From Bacteroides sp. 224 (GTDB lineage: Bacteria; Bacteroidota; Bacteroidia; Bacteroidales; Bacteroidaceae), in NCBI RefSeq assembly GCF_010500995.1, contig NZ_QVMK01000001.1:1-64000 (forward strand): a stretch of 64,000 nucleotides of DNA, in the 5' to 3' direction. Below, piece after piece: positions 1-8,602 of the stretch. The position numbers and the translations under genes are program-made. The notes below the pieces were generated by a model. It had not been told where the DNA came from, made no database searches, and was given only the letters and a program-made list of their open reading frames with translations. Positions within the stretch are counted from its first letter, which is position 1. Each line of letters starts with the position of its first letter.

Positions 1-340
1 GTATCCATAGCTATTATTGTTGGTGAACCTAACAAAGGTAGCTATAACCCACAATTTACATTACCTTTGGCGACGAGTTTTTGTCATGGGTGTTTCATAC
101 GTTAATGTTCGGCTAAATTAGAGTTTTTGCCTATTCTGCTAAATAGACAGATGTACATAAAGATAGATTTTTGTGTAAATATGCTCTTTCCATCGCTGTT
201 TTGTACAATAATACATTTGTTTGATACAGAATTACTAAGAATATCTGCAACTGCCTCTTTCATCTTTTTAAGTATCGGTTTATCTTTGTTACGTAATGCA
301 ACTGCTGTTGATTTTATCTAAATATTCAATAAAATAGATC
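1..340. other. Left-edge region, no assignable gene
   Basis: A frame open from base 1 stops at a TAA at 103-105 and could be the last 34 codons of a gene entering from the left. It gives no family I recognise and may be chance. CAAAGGTA at 33-40 reads as a TACCTTTG -10 element on the minus strand, so the edge could equally be the promoter side of a leftward gene. The rest, up to the promoter at 258-288, shows nothing I can assign. Confidence 0.25.
258..288 (+). promoter_or_regulatory. Bacteroides-type promoter for the GH43 gene
   Basis: TTTC at 258-261, 19 bases, then TATCTTTG at 281-288, matching the Bacteroides TAnnTTTG -10 element. Transcription would start near 295, leaving about 45 bases before the ATG at 341. 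Inferred from the motif only. Confidence 0.45.
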
Positions 341-1276
341 ATGAGAAAATACATCTTGCTCTTCTTTTTTGTGGTTGGCTGTGCTGCTAATGTAGCTGCC
401 CAATCCACCGCTTATCTTTTTTCTTACTTTACAGGCAATAGTACCGATGGCTTGCATCTGGCATATAGTTATGACGGACTCACCTGGAAAGCATTGAATG
501 ACAATAAATCTTTCCTGACTCCCACAGTTGGAAAGGATAAGCTGATGCGCGACCCAAGTATCTGTCAGGCTCCCGATGGTACTTTCCACATGGTATGGAC
601 ATCAAGTTGGACAGACCGTATCATAGGTTATGCTTCATCCAAAGATCTGATTCACTGGTCGGAACAGAAAGCCATTCCTGTTATGATGCACGAACCGACT
701 GCTCATAACTGTTGGGCACCGGAGTTATTCTATGATAAACCTTCTAAAACTTATTATATCTTCTGGGCAACGACCATTCCCGGCAGACATAAAGAAGTGC
801 CTACCAGCGAGAGCGAAAAGGGGCTGAACCATCGTATGTATTATGTAACTACCAAAGACTTTAATACATTCTCCAAAACCAAAATGTTCTTTAATCCGGA
901 CTTTAGTGTGATTGATGCCGCTATTGTTAAAGATAAAAACGGAGAGCTGATAATGGTGGTGAAGAACGAAAACTCCAATCCTCCCGAAAAGAATCTGAGG
1001 GTGACCAAAACCAAGAAAATCAAGAAAGGATTTCCCATCGAAGTATCGGCACCAATCACCGGTAGTTATTGGGCAGAAGGCCCCGCTCCTTTGTTGGTAG
1101 GCGATTACATCTATGTGTATTTTGATAAATACCGCGAGAAAAAGTATGGTGCAGTACGTACGAAGGATAGAATAAATTGGGAGGATGTGTCCGATCAGGT
1201 GTCCTTTCCACGGGGCACAAGGCATGGAACGGCTTTCCCGGTAGATAGGAGAGTGGTGGATGAGTTGTTGAAATAG
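341..1276 (+). CDS. Family 43 glycoside hydrolase
   Basis: Predicted secreted five-bladed beta-propeller glycosidase of family GH43, a family that removes arabinose, xylose or galactose from plant polysaccharides. A signal peptide covers about residues 1-20 and ends in AAQ. Candidate family residues are Asp71 in RDPSI (general base), the WAPE motif at 125-128, Asp192 in VIDAA (pKa modulator) and Glu246 in YWAEGP (general acid). At 311 residues it is a single catalytic domain without carbohydrate-binding module. It faces the GH2 gene tail to tail across a perfect hairpin. The neighbouring GH105, GH2 and PL9 genes suggest pectin side chains as substrate, but the exact sugar cannot be told from sequence. 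The start is the first ATG ahead of the signal peptide. Confidence 0.85.
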   Translation: MRKYILLFFFVVGCAANVAAQSTAYLFSYFTGNSTDGLHLAYSYDGLTWKALNDNKSFLTPTVGKDKLMRDPSICQAPDGTFHMVWTSSWTDRIIGYASSKDLIHWSEQKAIPVMMHEPTAHNCWAPELFYDKPSKTYYIFWATTIPGRHKEVPTSESEKGLNHRMYYVTTKDFNTFSKTKMFFNPDFSVIDAAIVKDKNGELIMVVKNENSNPPEKNLRVTKTKKIKKGFPIEVSAPITGSYWAEGPAPLLVGDYIYVYFDKYREKKYGAVRTKDRINWEDVSDQVSFPRGTRHGTAFPVDRRVVDELLK

Positions 1277-1316
1277 AAAGAAGAGGTGTTAAAAGTCCCA
1301 ATTAATGATAAAATAC

Positions 1317-1403
1317 GATTTGAACACAGAGACACAAAGGCACAGAGTCTCTCATTTTTAGTGAGTTAAATTCTCTGTGCCTTTGTGTCTCTGTGTTCAA
1401 ATC
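1317..1403. repeat. 31-bp perfect inverted repeat (copy A)
   Basis: Bases 1317-1347 (beginning GATTTGAACACAGAGACAC) are the exact reverse complement of 1373-1403, around a 25-base loop that holds a small CTCA/TGAG hairpin. It fills the gap between two convergent genes, so it may stop transcription from both sides. A related hairpin lies at 31649-31719, which makes it a dispersed element rather than a local terminator only. Confidence 0.85.
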
Positions 1404-1435
1404 ATAAATAATATCATTTTGACACTTTCTTCTTT

Positions 1436-4267
1436 TTACCTAAAATCAAACCATATATCCATGTGTACTCCTTCATCGCCTTTCTTAATACGAATGTTAG
1501 AAGGCTGGCTTTTAGGCCCCTGCTGAGAGATAGGCTTGAAGCAACGTATCCCCGGAATCTCGTATAAGAAGGAGATATCACCTTCCGGAAACTTGGGATT
1601 TGCCGACCAATCCGTATAATTATCTTTGGGCTCTTCGGGAGTAAATACTCTTAAGTATACACCATCGCTTGCACTGTAAAAAGATAAAGGAGATTCAGTT
1701 GTATGAAGCGTACTCCAATACATATTACCATGATAACCTTTGAATTCCGGGTAAACCAGATTCTCGAAGTCCGCTCCGGTGATGGTGTTATTGTACTCTT
1801 TATCCCACACACCGAAGTTAGCACCGCGGAGACGATTCTTCCAAACTCTATAAGGACCACGACCTAACCAACTCATGCTTTTCACCTTTTCTTCGGGGTA
1901 GGAGAAGGTAAATCCGAAGTTGGTGATGTTATCTTCGAATACAGCCTCGTCGAATCCTGTTCCGCGACCAGATTTATTGAGCGTAACGGCATACATTTGC
2001 AGCAAGCCCGCGGGAGTCATCGTCCAACGAATGGAATCAACACCACCGTGGTAGTAAGCTGTGAAAACGGCATTGTCTCCTTCTTGCCGGAACTGTACAT
2101 TTTTGATGCGTGCTTTCATTCCTACGGGGATAGGCCCATTGGCAATAGATACAATGCCACTTTGATTATTTACCTGCGTAATCAGTCCATCAGTAGTATT
2201 AAAAGTAACAGTAATTTCACCGGAGGAAAGCATTACATGGTTTCCTTCTTGTTTTACTGATGCTTTACCGGACTGAGGGATGCCTGCCAATTGTTGTTGA
2301 GTGTACTCTTTGGCATAATGAATAGGCCATGTCCAAGTGCAGATTTCCTTGTTGTGCCGATCTCTTGCTTTAATTTCTAATATATCTCCTTCAAAGAAAT
2401 TGGCAGGAACTTGCATACGTGCTTTGCCCGATTCCCGCGGATCGATGGCAGGAAGAGTGACTGCACCGGATGCAATGACTTTCTGTTGTTCCTTCTTCAA
2501 TGGAGATGGTGCCGTAAGTACCCGATACTCCATTTGACAGGTATTCAGATTAGAAAACAGATAATCGTTGCGCACAATGAATTCTCCTTTAAAAGAAGGC
2601 GTGATAAATAGATTCTCGAACTGAATAGGTGCCCAGACATTGCGAACAGTATAATAGCTACCTTCTTTCTGGCGATGAGGCCCCAGAATGCCATCTGTTC
2701 CGTTGGAACCGTCCGAATCGAGAATACCGCCTTTATCAGTGCGCTTTACGGCATTATCGGAGAAATCCCACATAAATCCGCCGGCAAACAGAGGATGCGA
2801 AGTATAGTTTGCCCAGAAATCTTCCAAACCTGCTCCATGTCCCTGATCGTACATTCCGTGTTGGAATTCGGTGGGCATAAATACTTTATAGCCGTTTACA
2901 AATCTTCCTACACCTGTCAGGAAAGTAGGGTAGTGGTGTGTATCCAGATTGTTGAAGTCTGCCCATGCATGAATGACGTGACGCTTCTGAGGATCGTATT
3001 TGGCATAAAACGGATCTAATTCGTAGTTGAATCCACCTTCGTTACCGCTGCTCCACAGAATGAGCGAAGGGTGGTTGACATCTCTCGTCACCAATTCTTT
3101 CAGCAATTTAGAGCCTACTTGGGTATTGTATGCGTTTTGCCATCCTGCCAGTTCGGATACTACAAAGATTCCCAGCGAGTCGCATACCTCCATAAAATGC
3201 TTATCGGGAGCATAATGAAAGCGGACTGCATTCATATTCATTTCTTTAATCAACTGACCATCCATGATACTGATTTCCTTGTTGGTGGTACGTCCTCCGT
3301 CCGGATGGAAAGAGTGACGATTAATACCTTTCAGCACTACTTTCGTGCCATTAACATAAATACCATCTTTCGGACGGAATTCGAGGGTGCGGAAGCCGAT
3401 TCTTTCCTGATGAATGTGTACAACTTGGTTGTTCTTGTTGGTTAACTCTAATTTCAGTGTATACAGGTGAGGTGTTTCTGTATTCCATGCTTCAATCTCA
3501 TTCCATTGAAAACGAACCGAATGGTTGGTACCTGCTTTCAGAGAAGCAGATTGCTGCTTATCATCTGCCGACTGTTTTGTCATAGAACTAACCGGAGATA
3601 GTGTAGCATTTATCTTATACCCTTCTTCAAGAATGGTTGTGAAAATATCGGCATACAAAGAACCGTCTGCTTTGGCATCTACAGCAATGCGTTCAATGTT
3701 CATTGCTGGTTTCGCTTCCAGATATACCGGGCGATAGATTCCTCCGAATATCCACCAGTCTGCTTTCCGTTCGGCAGCATTGACCGACTTATCCGAGGAT
3801 TCTTTGCTTACTTTTACTTCCAGTTCGTTCTTTCCCGGTTTAATTTTATCGGTGATGTTGTAGGCGAAACGGTTAAAACCTCCCTGATGAATGGCTCCGG
3901 CAGATACTCCGTTGATCAGTACTTCGGTATCGGTCATTACCCCTTCGAAGATAATGTCAATTTGTTTACCTGCCCATGAAGCAGGAACTTTGAACGTGGT
4001 TTTGTAAATGCCCGTTTCTGTGGGTGGCTTTTTAATTGTTTTGTTTGTATACCATCTGCCGTAGCAATATTCGCCAAAGCCTTGTAATTCCCATTGGGAG
4101 GGTACTTCGATTTTAGTCCATTTCCCACTGTTCATGCCTTCGTTGCAATAGAACTTCCAGGTTTTGGTATCGCCTAAACCTTTTCCGGAGAGGTAAAGGG
4201 TTTCGGTAACCTGACCAATCAGGGCTATGGGGCATAGTATGCAAAAGATTAAAAATAGCTTTCTCAT
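1436..4267 (-). CDS. Family 2 glycoside hydrolase (beta-galactosidase type)
   Basis: Predicted periplasmic or surface beta-galactosidase-like enzyme. The signal peptide covers about residues 1-19 (ends LIGQ). A jelly-roll sugar-binding domain (about 30-190) and an immunoglobulin-like domain (about 190-295) are followed by the TIM barrel (about 297-570), with acid/base Glu410 in SSGNEGG and candidate nucleophile Glu467 in MPTEFQHG. The C-terminal part fits the beta-galactosidase small-chain (Bgal_small_N) fold; GRGPYRVWKNRLRG there is typical. The length of 943 residues is usual. It lies last in the leftward group after the GH105 gene, behind a terminator-like hairpin. Removal of beta-galactosyl side chains of rhamnogalacturonan I is inferred from neighbours; other beta-glycosides are possible. 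Confidence 0.88.
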   Translation of the reverse strand: MRKLFLIFCILCPIALIGQVTETLYLSGKGLGDTKTWKFYCNEGMNSGKWTKIEVPSQWELQGFGEYCYGRWYTNKTIKKPPTETGIYKTTFKVPASWAGKQIDIIFEGVMTDTEVLINGVSAGAIHQGGFNRFAYNITDKIKPGKNELEVKVSKESSDKSVNAAERKADWWIFGGIYRPVYLEAKPAMNIERIAVDAKADGSLYADIFTTILEEGYKINATLSPVSSMTKQSADDKQQSASLKAGTNHSVRFQWNEIEAWNTETPHLYTLKLELTNKNNQVVHIHQERIGFRTLEFRPKDGIYVNGTKVVLKGINRHSFHPDGGRTTNKEISIMDGQLIKEMNMNAVRFHYAPDKHFMEVCDSLGIFVVSELAGWQNAYNTQVGSKLLKELVTRDVNHPSLILWSSGNEGGFNYELDPFYAKYDPQKRHVIHAWADFNNLDTHHYPTFLTGVGRFVNGYKVFMPTEFQHGMYDQGHGAGLEDFWANYTSHPLFAGGFMWDFSDNAVKRTDKGGILDSDGSNGTDGILGPHRQKEGSYYTVRNVWAPIQFENLFITPSFKGEFIVRNDYLFSNLNTCQMEYRVLTAPSPLKKEQQKVIASGAVTLPAIDPRESGKARMQVPANFFEGDILEIKARDRHNKEICTWTWPIHYAKEYTQQQLAGIPQSGKASVKQEGNHVMLSSGEITVTFNTTDGLITQVNNQSGIVSIANGPIPVGMKARIKNVQFRQEGDNAVFTAYYHGGVDSIRWTMTPAGLLQMYAVTLNKSGRGTGFDEAVFEDNITNFGFTFSYPEEKVKSMSWLGRGPYRVWKNRLRGANFGVWDKEYNNTITGADFENLVYPEFKGYHGNMYWSTLHTTESPLSFYSASDGVYLRVFTPEEPKDNYTDWSANPKFPEGDISFLYEIPGIRCFKPISQQGPKSQPSNIRIKKGDEGVHMDIWFDFR

Positions 4268-4296
4268 AAGTGTGTTATCATTATTATAGTAGAAAA

Positions 4297-4330
4297 AAGA
4301 ACCTTCGTTTCATAGGAAAGAAAGGTTCTT
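4297..4330 (-). terminator. Rho-independent terminator after GH105
   Basis: On the minus strand AAGAACCTT and AAGGTTCTT form a 9-bp stem, followed by a run of T. It lies 32 bases after the GH105 stop and before the GH2 start, so GH2 is either read through or has its own promoter. Confidence 0.7.
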
Positions 4331-4361
4331 TATAAATACCTACTGATTTAAGAATGAAAAG

Positions 4362-5492
4362 TTAATTCAATTTATACATCTCGGTTCCGGCCAGTAAGAA
4401 ACAACCTATTCCGTAATCCTCGAAGTCGGGAATACTTTTGTAAGTCACAGGTTGCCCGTCTTTAGGCTCTTTGCCGGTACCTTGTACATAACCTAAAAAA
4501 CCATTTTTGTGTACTGCTTCTGTTGCCATTGCATTCCAAGCCTTTATAATAACCGGGAGATATTCTTTTCGGTCGAGGATGCCTTGGCGTATGCCCCAAG
4601 CCATACCATATACAAATAAGGAAGTTCCCGAAGTTTCTTTACCTCCAAAATGAGTTGAATCGTGAAGACTTACATTCCAGAAACCATCTTCGCGTTGGCA
4701 TTTCTTGAGTGCTTTGCTCATGGTAATGAAGTCGTTGATATAATCGGTACGATGCTTCTCGTCGGAAGGAATCTCATCTAATACACGTACATAAGCAGCA
4801 TATACCCAACCGTTTCCTCTTGACCAGTAACAATCTTCGCCGTTAGGCTCAGTGTAAGGAGGGCAGAAGTCGGCATCTCTCCACCACAAGCCATCTTTGG
4901 CATTCCATAAGCCTTTGCCGCCGTGTGTATTGCGCGAGTAGGCGTACATATCCCACATTTTATCGTAATACTTCTGTTCTCCCGTCATCTTTCCGAGTTT
5001 GGCAAAGATAGGCATAGCCATCTGTATGGCATCAATCCATGTCCAATCGTTTACCTGAGGAGTATTTACCACCATATCGATAGATGCTTTGATGTTGCGA
5101 ATCATTTCGGGCGAGGTAGGACAGATGCGATATAAGTCGATGTAGGTTTGTCCGCAGCAATGATCATCGGCATTGCGTGTAGTATTGCCATTGCGCATAC
5201 CCCATTTGTGGAAAGTGGCCCAATCGTAGGCATATTTGTAATACTCTTCTTTGGGATAGATGGCATATAAGGCCATTAATCCTTCGTAATAAACGCCGCG
5301 GGTCCAGATGTTGCTGGGGCGGAACTTGTTTACATACGTGGGCTGAGCATAATCGGCATACTTCTTCATGAAGTAGTTATTTACCAATGTAGTTGTTTTT
5401 AATATCTCTTCTCGGGCGGGCAACTCTTGAGTTGTTGCTTTCCCACAGAGGAATGAAGAAAGAATAAATAACGAAAAAATAAAAGTTCTCAT
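4362..5492 (-). CDS. GH105/GH88 unsaturated uronyl hydrolase
   Basis: Predicted unsaturated rhamnogalacturonyl or galacturonyl hydrolase that removes the 4,5-unsaturated uronic acid left by pectin lyases, here probably acting after the PL9 lyase encoded nearby. Signal peptide about residues 1-20. The alpha/alpha barrel fills the rest; the ADDHCCGQ segment (Asp109, Asp110) and Asp154 in the TWIDAIQMAMP segment are the likely active-site region by analogy with YteR-type enzymes. 376 residues is the usual size. It lies 107 bases after the MG2/plug gene on the same strand, with a possible promoter in the gap, and is followed by a terminator. Confidence 0.87.
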   Translation of the reverse strand: MRTFIFSLFILSSFLCGKATTQELPAREEILKTTTLVNNYFMKKYADYAQPTYVNKFRPSNIWTRGVYYEGLMALYAIYPKEEYYKYAYDWATFHKWGMRNGNTTRNADDHCCGQTYIDLYRICPTSPEMIRNIKASIDMVVNTPQVNDWTWIDAIQMAMPIFAKLGKMTGEQKYYDKMWDMYAYSRNTHGGKGLWNAKDGLWWRDADFCPPYTEPNGEDCYWSRGNGWVYAAYVRVLDEIPSDEKHRTDYINDFITMSKALKKCQREDGFWNVSLHDSTHFGGKETSGTSLFVYGMAWGIRQGILDRKEYLPVIIKAWNAMATEAVHKNGFLGYVQGTGKEPKDGQPVTYKSIPDFEDYGIGCFLLAGTEMYKLN

Positions 5493-5522
5493 GATATTAG
5501 AGCTTATAACTTAATAATGCTT

Positions 5523-5530
5523 CAAAGGTA
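5523..5530 (-). promoter_or_regulatory. -10 element upstream of GH105
   Basis: CAAAGGTA on the plus strand reads TACCTTTG on the minus strand, an exact TAnnTTTG match 31 bases from the GH105 start codon. No good TTTG element is seen at the expected distance, so activator dependence or a chance match are both possible. Confidence 0.4.
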
Positions 5531-5598
5531 TAATTCTTAGTTTGTTTGCTACTTGTAATATAATACAGAATCCTTTAATATTATTCATCTGAATAGAT

Positions 5599-8256
5599 TT
5601 AATTGATTTTTCCGGTATATCTGTACGGATTTCCATCAGCATCAACCCCTTCAATCGAAATTTGTTGTTTGGTCGAATTATCGGAGGTGTAATACTCAAT
5701 TTGCGCCTTTCCATCGGCGTCGAAAGATAAAGATGGATTCCAATAAAGGGTGGTGCGAATATCAGAGCGGGAGCTTTTCTTCTTTTCCGGAGTATCGTAT
5801 ACCGGATGATAGAATTCTTTGTAGATACTGTAGCCGAGTGGGGTGTAGTATATCATTCCTTTATTACGATTATTATCGAGCTGGCTGGCACCTTTTTTAA
5901 GTTCGATGACAATGGCTCCATCAGGACCACCGGTTCCCAGTGCCATGGCACTCAGCCCTTTAATAACATCCAAACGCTCAATGTCGTTTACATGGAAAGT
6001 GTTTAATACTTCCAAATCATCATAAGGTACATCATTTAGTATTATTTTAGGATTACCTTGTCCGCTACGGATACGAATGCTTTCTCCTTCTATTGCTGTT
6101 ACTCCGGATACCCGATTAAGTATTTCGTAAACAGAGTGTAGGCTTTGTTCTTCAATGTCTTTGGCAGTGAATGTCTTGTCTGTCAGTGTGTTGATGACTG
6201 CATGTTCCTTATCGCTTTGTTTGAGATCTCCTTTTACTTCTATTTCCTTTAAATTTACTACACGTATGCCACCTTCTGCAAAATAGCGGTTTCGGGAGTT
6301 GATAAGATAATCATTCGATAGCTGCAAAGGCTCTGTGGGATAAACAAACTTATTGAAGGGCAACGCATATTCAGTAGAATCTATCAGGATATCGACAGAT
6401 GCCCGCCCTTTGGCTGTACGTGCCTGAATTAAGAAACGGGTATTTTCGGGGCAGTTCAGGTCATGAAGCACAAACTCTCCTTTATCATTTGTTTCGGCTG
6501 TTTGGTACACAAAACCTCTGAGGGTGAAAGCAGTCATTGTTCCCTTGCGCACATTTCCGTTGAAAAATCCTTTGACTCTTCCGCTTATGCTCTGCCCTTT
6601 TTCGAGGTAGTGTTGTGTGTTAATCAGAGGTTCTCCCGATAGTTTTTTTGTTTCGAACCGGCTCCATCCGTGGGTGAGCATAACCATGTCCAAGAGTCTG
6701 GATTTCATTCTTTTATTGCCACAGAAGTAATAACCCGGGTTTTCGATATGCCCTTTGAGATCCGATGTAAGTAATAAATTGGCTAATATATGATCTCCCA
6801 ATGAATCAATAGGGACACTTTGTGCATCGGTGATGCTTACCGAAAAATCGCCAGCCAATGGCTGGCTGTTCTTATCGATGGCTGTAACCCAAACGGTTAC
6901 CTTTTTGCGTTTGTTGTATTGTGGCTTATCGGTTTGTATGTTCCACAGTGCTTTTTCGTTATGCTGAACAAAGCAAAGGCGTTCGCTGATTGGAAGATTC
7001 TTTTCATTAACGAGTAGTAGATGAAGAATCCCTTCGTCCGGGAGGTTATTGGCGATAATACCGTTGGTCGATTCCGGAGTAATCTCTCTGAATATACGTA
7101 ATCTTCCTCGGGTATGCCCTATTAAATACAATTTCTCGGGTAGGGGAGTGCTGCTTGTTTTGTTTATGGTATAGGCTATACCTCTTCTGGATTGGTTGAT
7201 GGAAATCGTAAAACCCTCTTTCTTAACCTCCGGTAGTGGAAATATCTTTTGCACTCCATCAGTGGAAGTTACCTTTGCGTAATACTTTTGATTGGCAGAT
7301 AGGAAAAGCCCCATCGTTCCCATGCCGTCATATTCGGTCTGAAAGTGAGCAATTGTATCTCCCTGCTCCGTATAGACAGCTCCCTGAACTTCTTTGGAAT
7401 ATCCATTGGCTCCCTGAGCTTTAAATGCAACTGTTTGCAGAAGACTGTCGAGCAGTTCTCCTCCTTCCGGGAAGAAAGATACATGGTAATCTGTGGAAAG
7501 GTTGGGGATGTAAAAGTTCCGTTCGTATTTATAAGTAGGATCGTTAAATAGAACATTTACCCTTAGCTTATGATAATCTGCTTGAAGATTGGGAAGTGGA
7601 AACTGTATGATACCTTCCTCATTGGTCGTTGCTTTTCCTTTAGAAAGGATATTATTACCATCTAACACCTTATAAAGAATCTTTATATTAACAAAATTCT
7701 GAGTGTTTCCTTCCATAAACTTCACTCTTGCTATGTATTTGCCATTATCTTCCTGCTGATAATCAATAGAGGAAGTAATGCTTACGTCGATAGGGTTGCC
7801 AATCCGGATATTGCGGGAATATAGAAAGTCTTTGTCTGCATTCAGCATCCAGTTGGAGTATCCCCTTAAATAATAGTTGCCTTCCTGAAGCTCTGCCGGG
7901 AGCGAGAAGTTACCTACAAACCCGATAGAATCGCGACGAATCTTCTTCCGGTAGATGATTGAATCTTTCTGGTCGAGCAATTCGGTGATGATAAAGTTGC
8001 TTTGTGCATTGCTCTTATGAGTGATGGCATTTTGTAGATATCCTTTAAAGTGAATGTTATCTCCTGCTGTATAAAAGGGCTTATCTAAGTGCAGATATAG
8101 TTTCTCTTGTGGGGTACTTTGTAAGATACGGAAGTAGTTTATAATGGAATCTTGTGTGGCATTGGTTATTTGAGCCATCGAAGTTAAGCTGCCTCCGCAA
8201 CAGAGTACAAGCAGGCAAATTCTGATTGCAAAGTGAAGACTTGTTTGTATGTGCAT
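5599..8256 (-). CDS. MG2-type protein with a TonB-plug-like domain
   Basis: Large exported protein of a type common in Bacteroidales. After a signal peptide (about 1-29, ending SMAQ) come repeated beta-sandwich segments resembling the MG2 domain of alpha-2-macroglobulins (the LYLHLDKPFYTAGDNIHFKG segment is characteristic), then a carboxypeptidase-regulatory-like segment (about 555-640), then about residues 690-795 resembling the plug of TonB-dependent receptors (VSGVTAIEGESIRIRSG, VIKGLSAMALG, DGAIVIELKKG). No outer-membrane barrel follows, since the protein ends 90 residues later. It starts the leftward group, divergent from the pectin operon. Its function is unknown; an envelope partner of an outer-membrane complex is conjecture. 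Confidence 0.7.
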   Translation of the reverse strand: MHIQTSLHFAIRICLLVLCCGGSLTSMAQITNATQDSIINYFRILQSTPQEKLYLHLDKPFYTAGDNIHFKGYLQNAITHKSNAQSNFIITELLDQKDSIIYRKKIRRDSIGFVGNFSLPAELQEGNYYLRGYSNWMLNADKDFLYSRNIRIGNPIDVSITSSIDYQQEDNGKYIARVKFMEGNTQNFVNIKILYKVLDGNNILSKGKATTNEEGIIQFPLPNLQADYHKLRVNVLFNDPTYKYERNFYIPNLSTDYHVSFFPEGGELLDSLLQTVAFKAQGANGYSKEVQGAVYTEQGDTIAHFQTEYDGMGTMGLFLSANQKYYAKVTSTDGVQKIFPLPEVKKEGFTISINQSRRGIAYTINKTSSTPLPEKLYLIGHTRGRLRIFREITPESTNGIIANNLPDEGILHLLLVNEKNLPISERLCFVQHNEKALWNIQTDKPQYNKRKKVTVWVTAIDKNSQPLAGDFSVSITDAQSVPIDSLGDHILANLLLTSDLKGHIENPGYYFCGNKRMKSRLLDMVMLTHGWSRFETKKLSGEPLINTQHYLEKGQSISGRVKGFFNGNVRKGTMTAFTLRGFVYQTAETNDKGEFVLHDLNCPENTRFLIQARTAKGRASVDILIDSTEYALPFNKFVYPTEPLQLSNDYLINSRNRYFAEGGIRVVNLKEIEVKGDLKQSDKEHAVINTLTDKTFTAKDIEEQSLHSVYEILNRVSGVTAIEGESIRIRSGQGNPKIILNDVPYDDLEVLNTFHVNDIERLDVIKGLSAMALGTGGPDGAIVIELKKGASQLDNNRNKGMIYYTPLGYSIYKEFYHPVYDTPEKKKSSRSDIRTTLYWNPSLSFDADGKAQIEYYTSDNSTKQQISIEGVDADGNPYRYTGKIN

Positions 8257-8285
8257 AGTTGTTTTATAGAATGATTAGCATATCA

Positions 8286-8293
8286 CAAATATA
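8286..8293 (-). promoter_or_regulatory. -10 element of the leftward MG2/plug gene
   Basis: CAAATATA on the plus strand reads TATATTTG on the minus strand, an exact TAnnTTTG match about 30 bases from the ATG at 8256. The direct repeat at 8316-8350 lies just upstream, where an activator would sit. Confidence 0.45.
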
Positions 8294-8315
8294 ATAAACG
8301 TATTTCCTTAGAAGC

Positions 8316-8350
8316 CTGTAAATACATACGGAACTTCTGTAAATATATAC
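8316..8350. promoter_or_regulatory. Two direct repeats, 21-bp period (candidate operator)
   Basis: CTGTAAATACATAC at 8316-8329 and CTGTAAATATATAC at 8337-8350 match at 13 of 14 positions and are exactly 21 bp apart, so both face the same side of the helix. They lie in the divergent gap between the two arms of the pectin locus and abut the -35 region of the leftward gene. The spacing fits an AraC-type DNA-binding domain; the regulator is not in the window. Confidence 0.5.
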
Positions 8351-8440
8351 ATGGTAGTGTTTTATTTAGCGATGGATTATCATACAAAAGCATATAAAAT
8401 CATTCATTGCACCCGATTCCATCTACCTGTACAATATTCT

Positions 8441-8472
8441 ATTGTTAGAAGTGTTTCCATTCCTTAATTTTG
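8441..8472 (+). promoter_or_regulatory. Promoter of the pectin SusCD operon
   Basis: ATTG at 8441-8444, 20 bases, then TAATTTTG at 8465-8472, matching TAnnTTTG. Transcription would start near 8479, giving a leader of about 120 bases before the ATG at 8603. No riboswitch-like structure was evident in that leader. Confidence 0.45.
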
Positions 8473-8602
8473 TGATAGATTAATTAAATGCTAATATTAT
8501 AGATGCTATGATGAAACATGTATTTTACTTCAAAGAGAACTATTTTACGATTCGAGAAAAGCTATTGAGAACGAATAGTATGATACTTTAAAATTAATAA
8601 AT

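Noticed and set aside
32..69. CAAAGGTA / TACCTTTG inverted pair as a terminator
   Set aside because: The arms are only 8 bp with a 21-base loop and no T run; they look more like two facing -10 motifs or chance.
127..321. Open frame of 64 codons at the left edge
   Set aside because: It begins at a TTG, overlaps the GH43 promoter and resembles no family.
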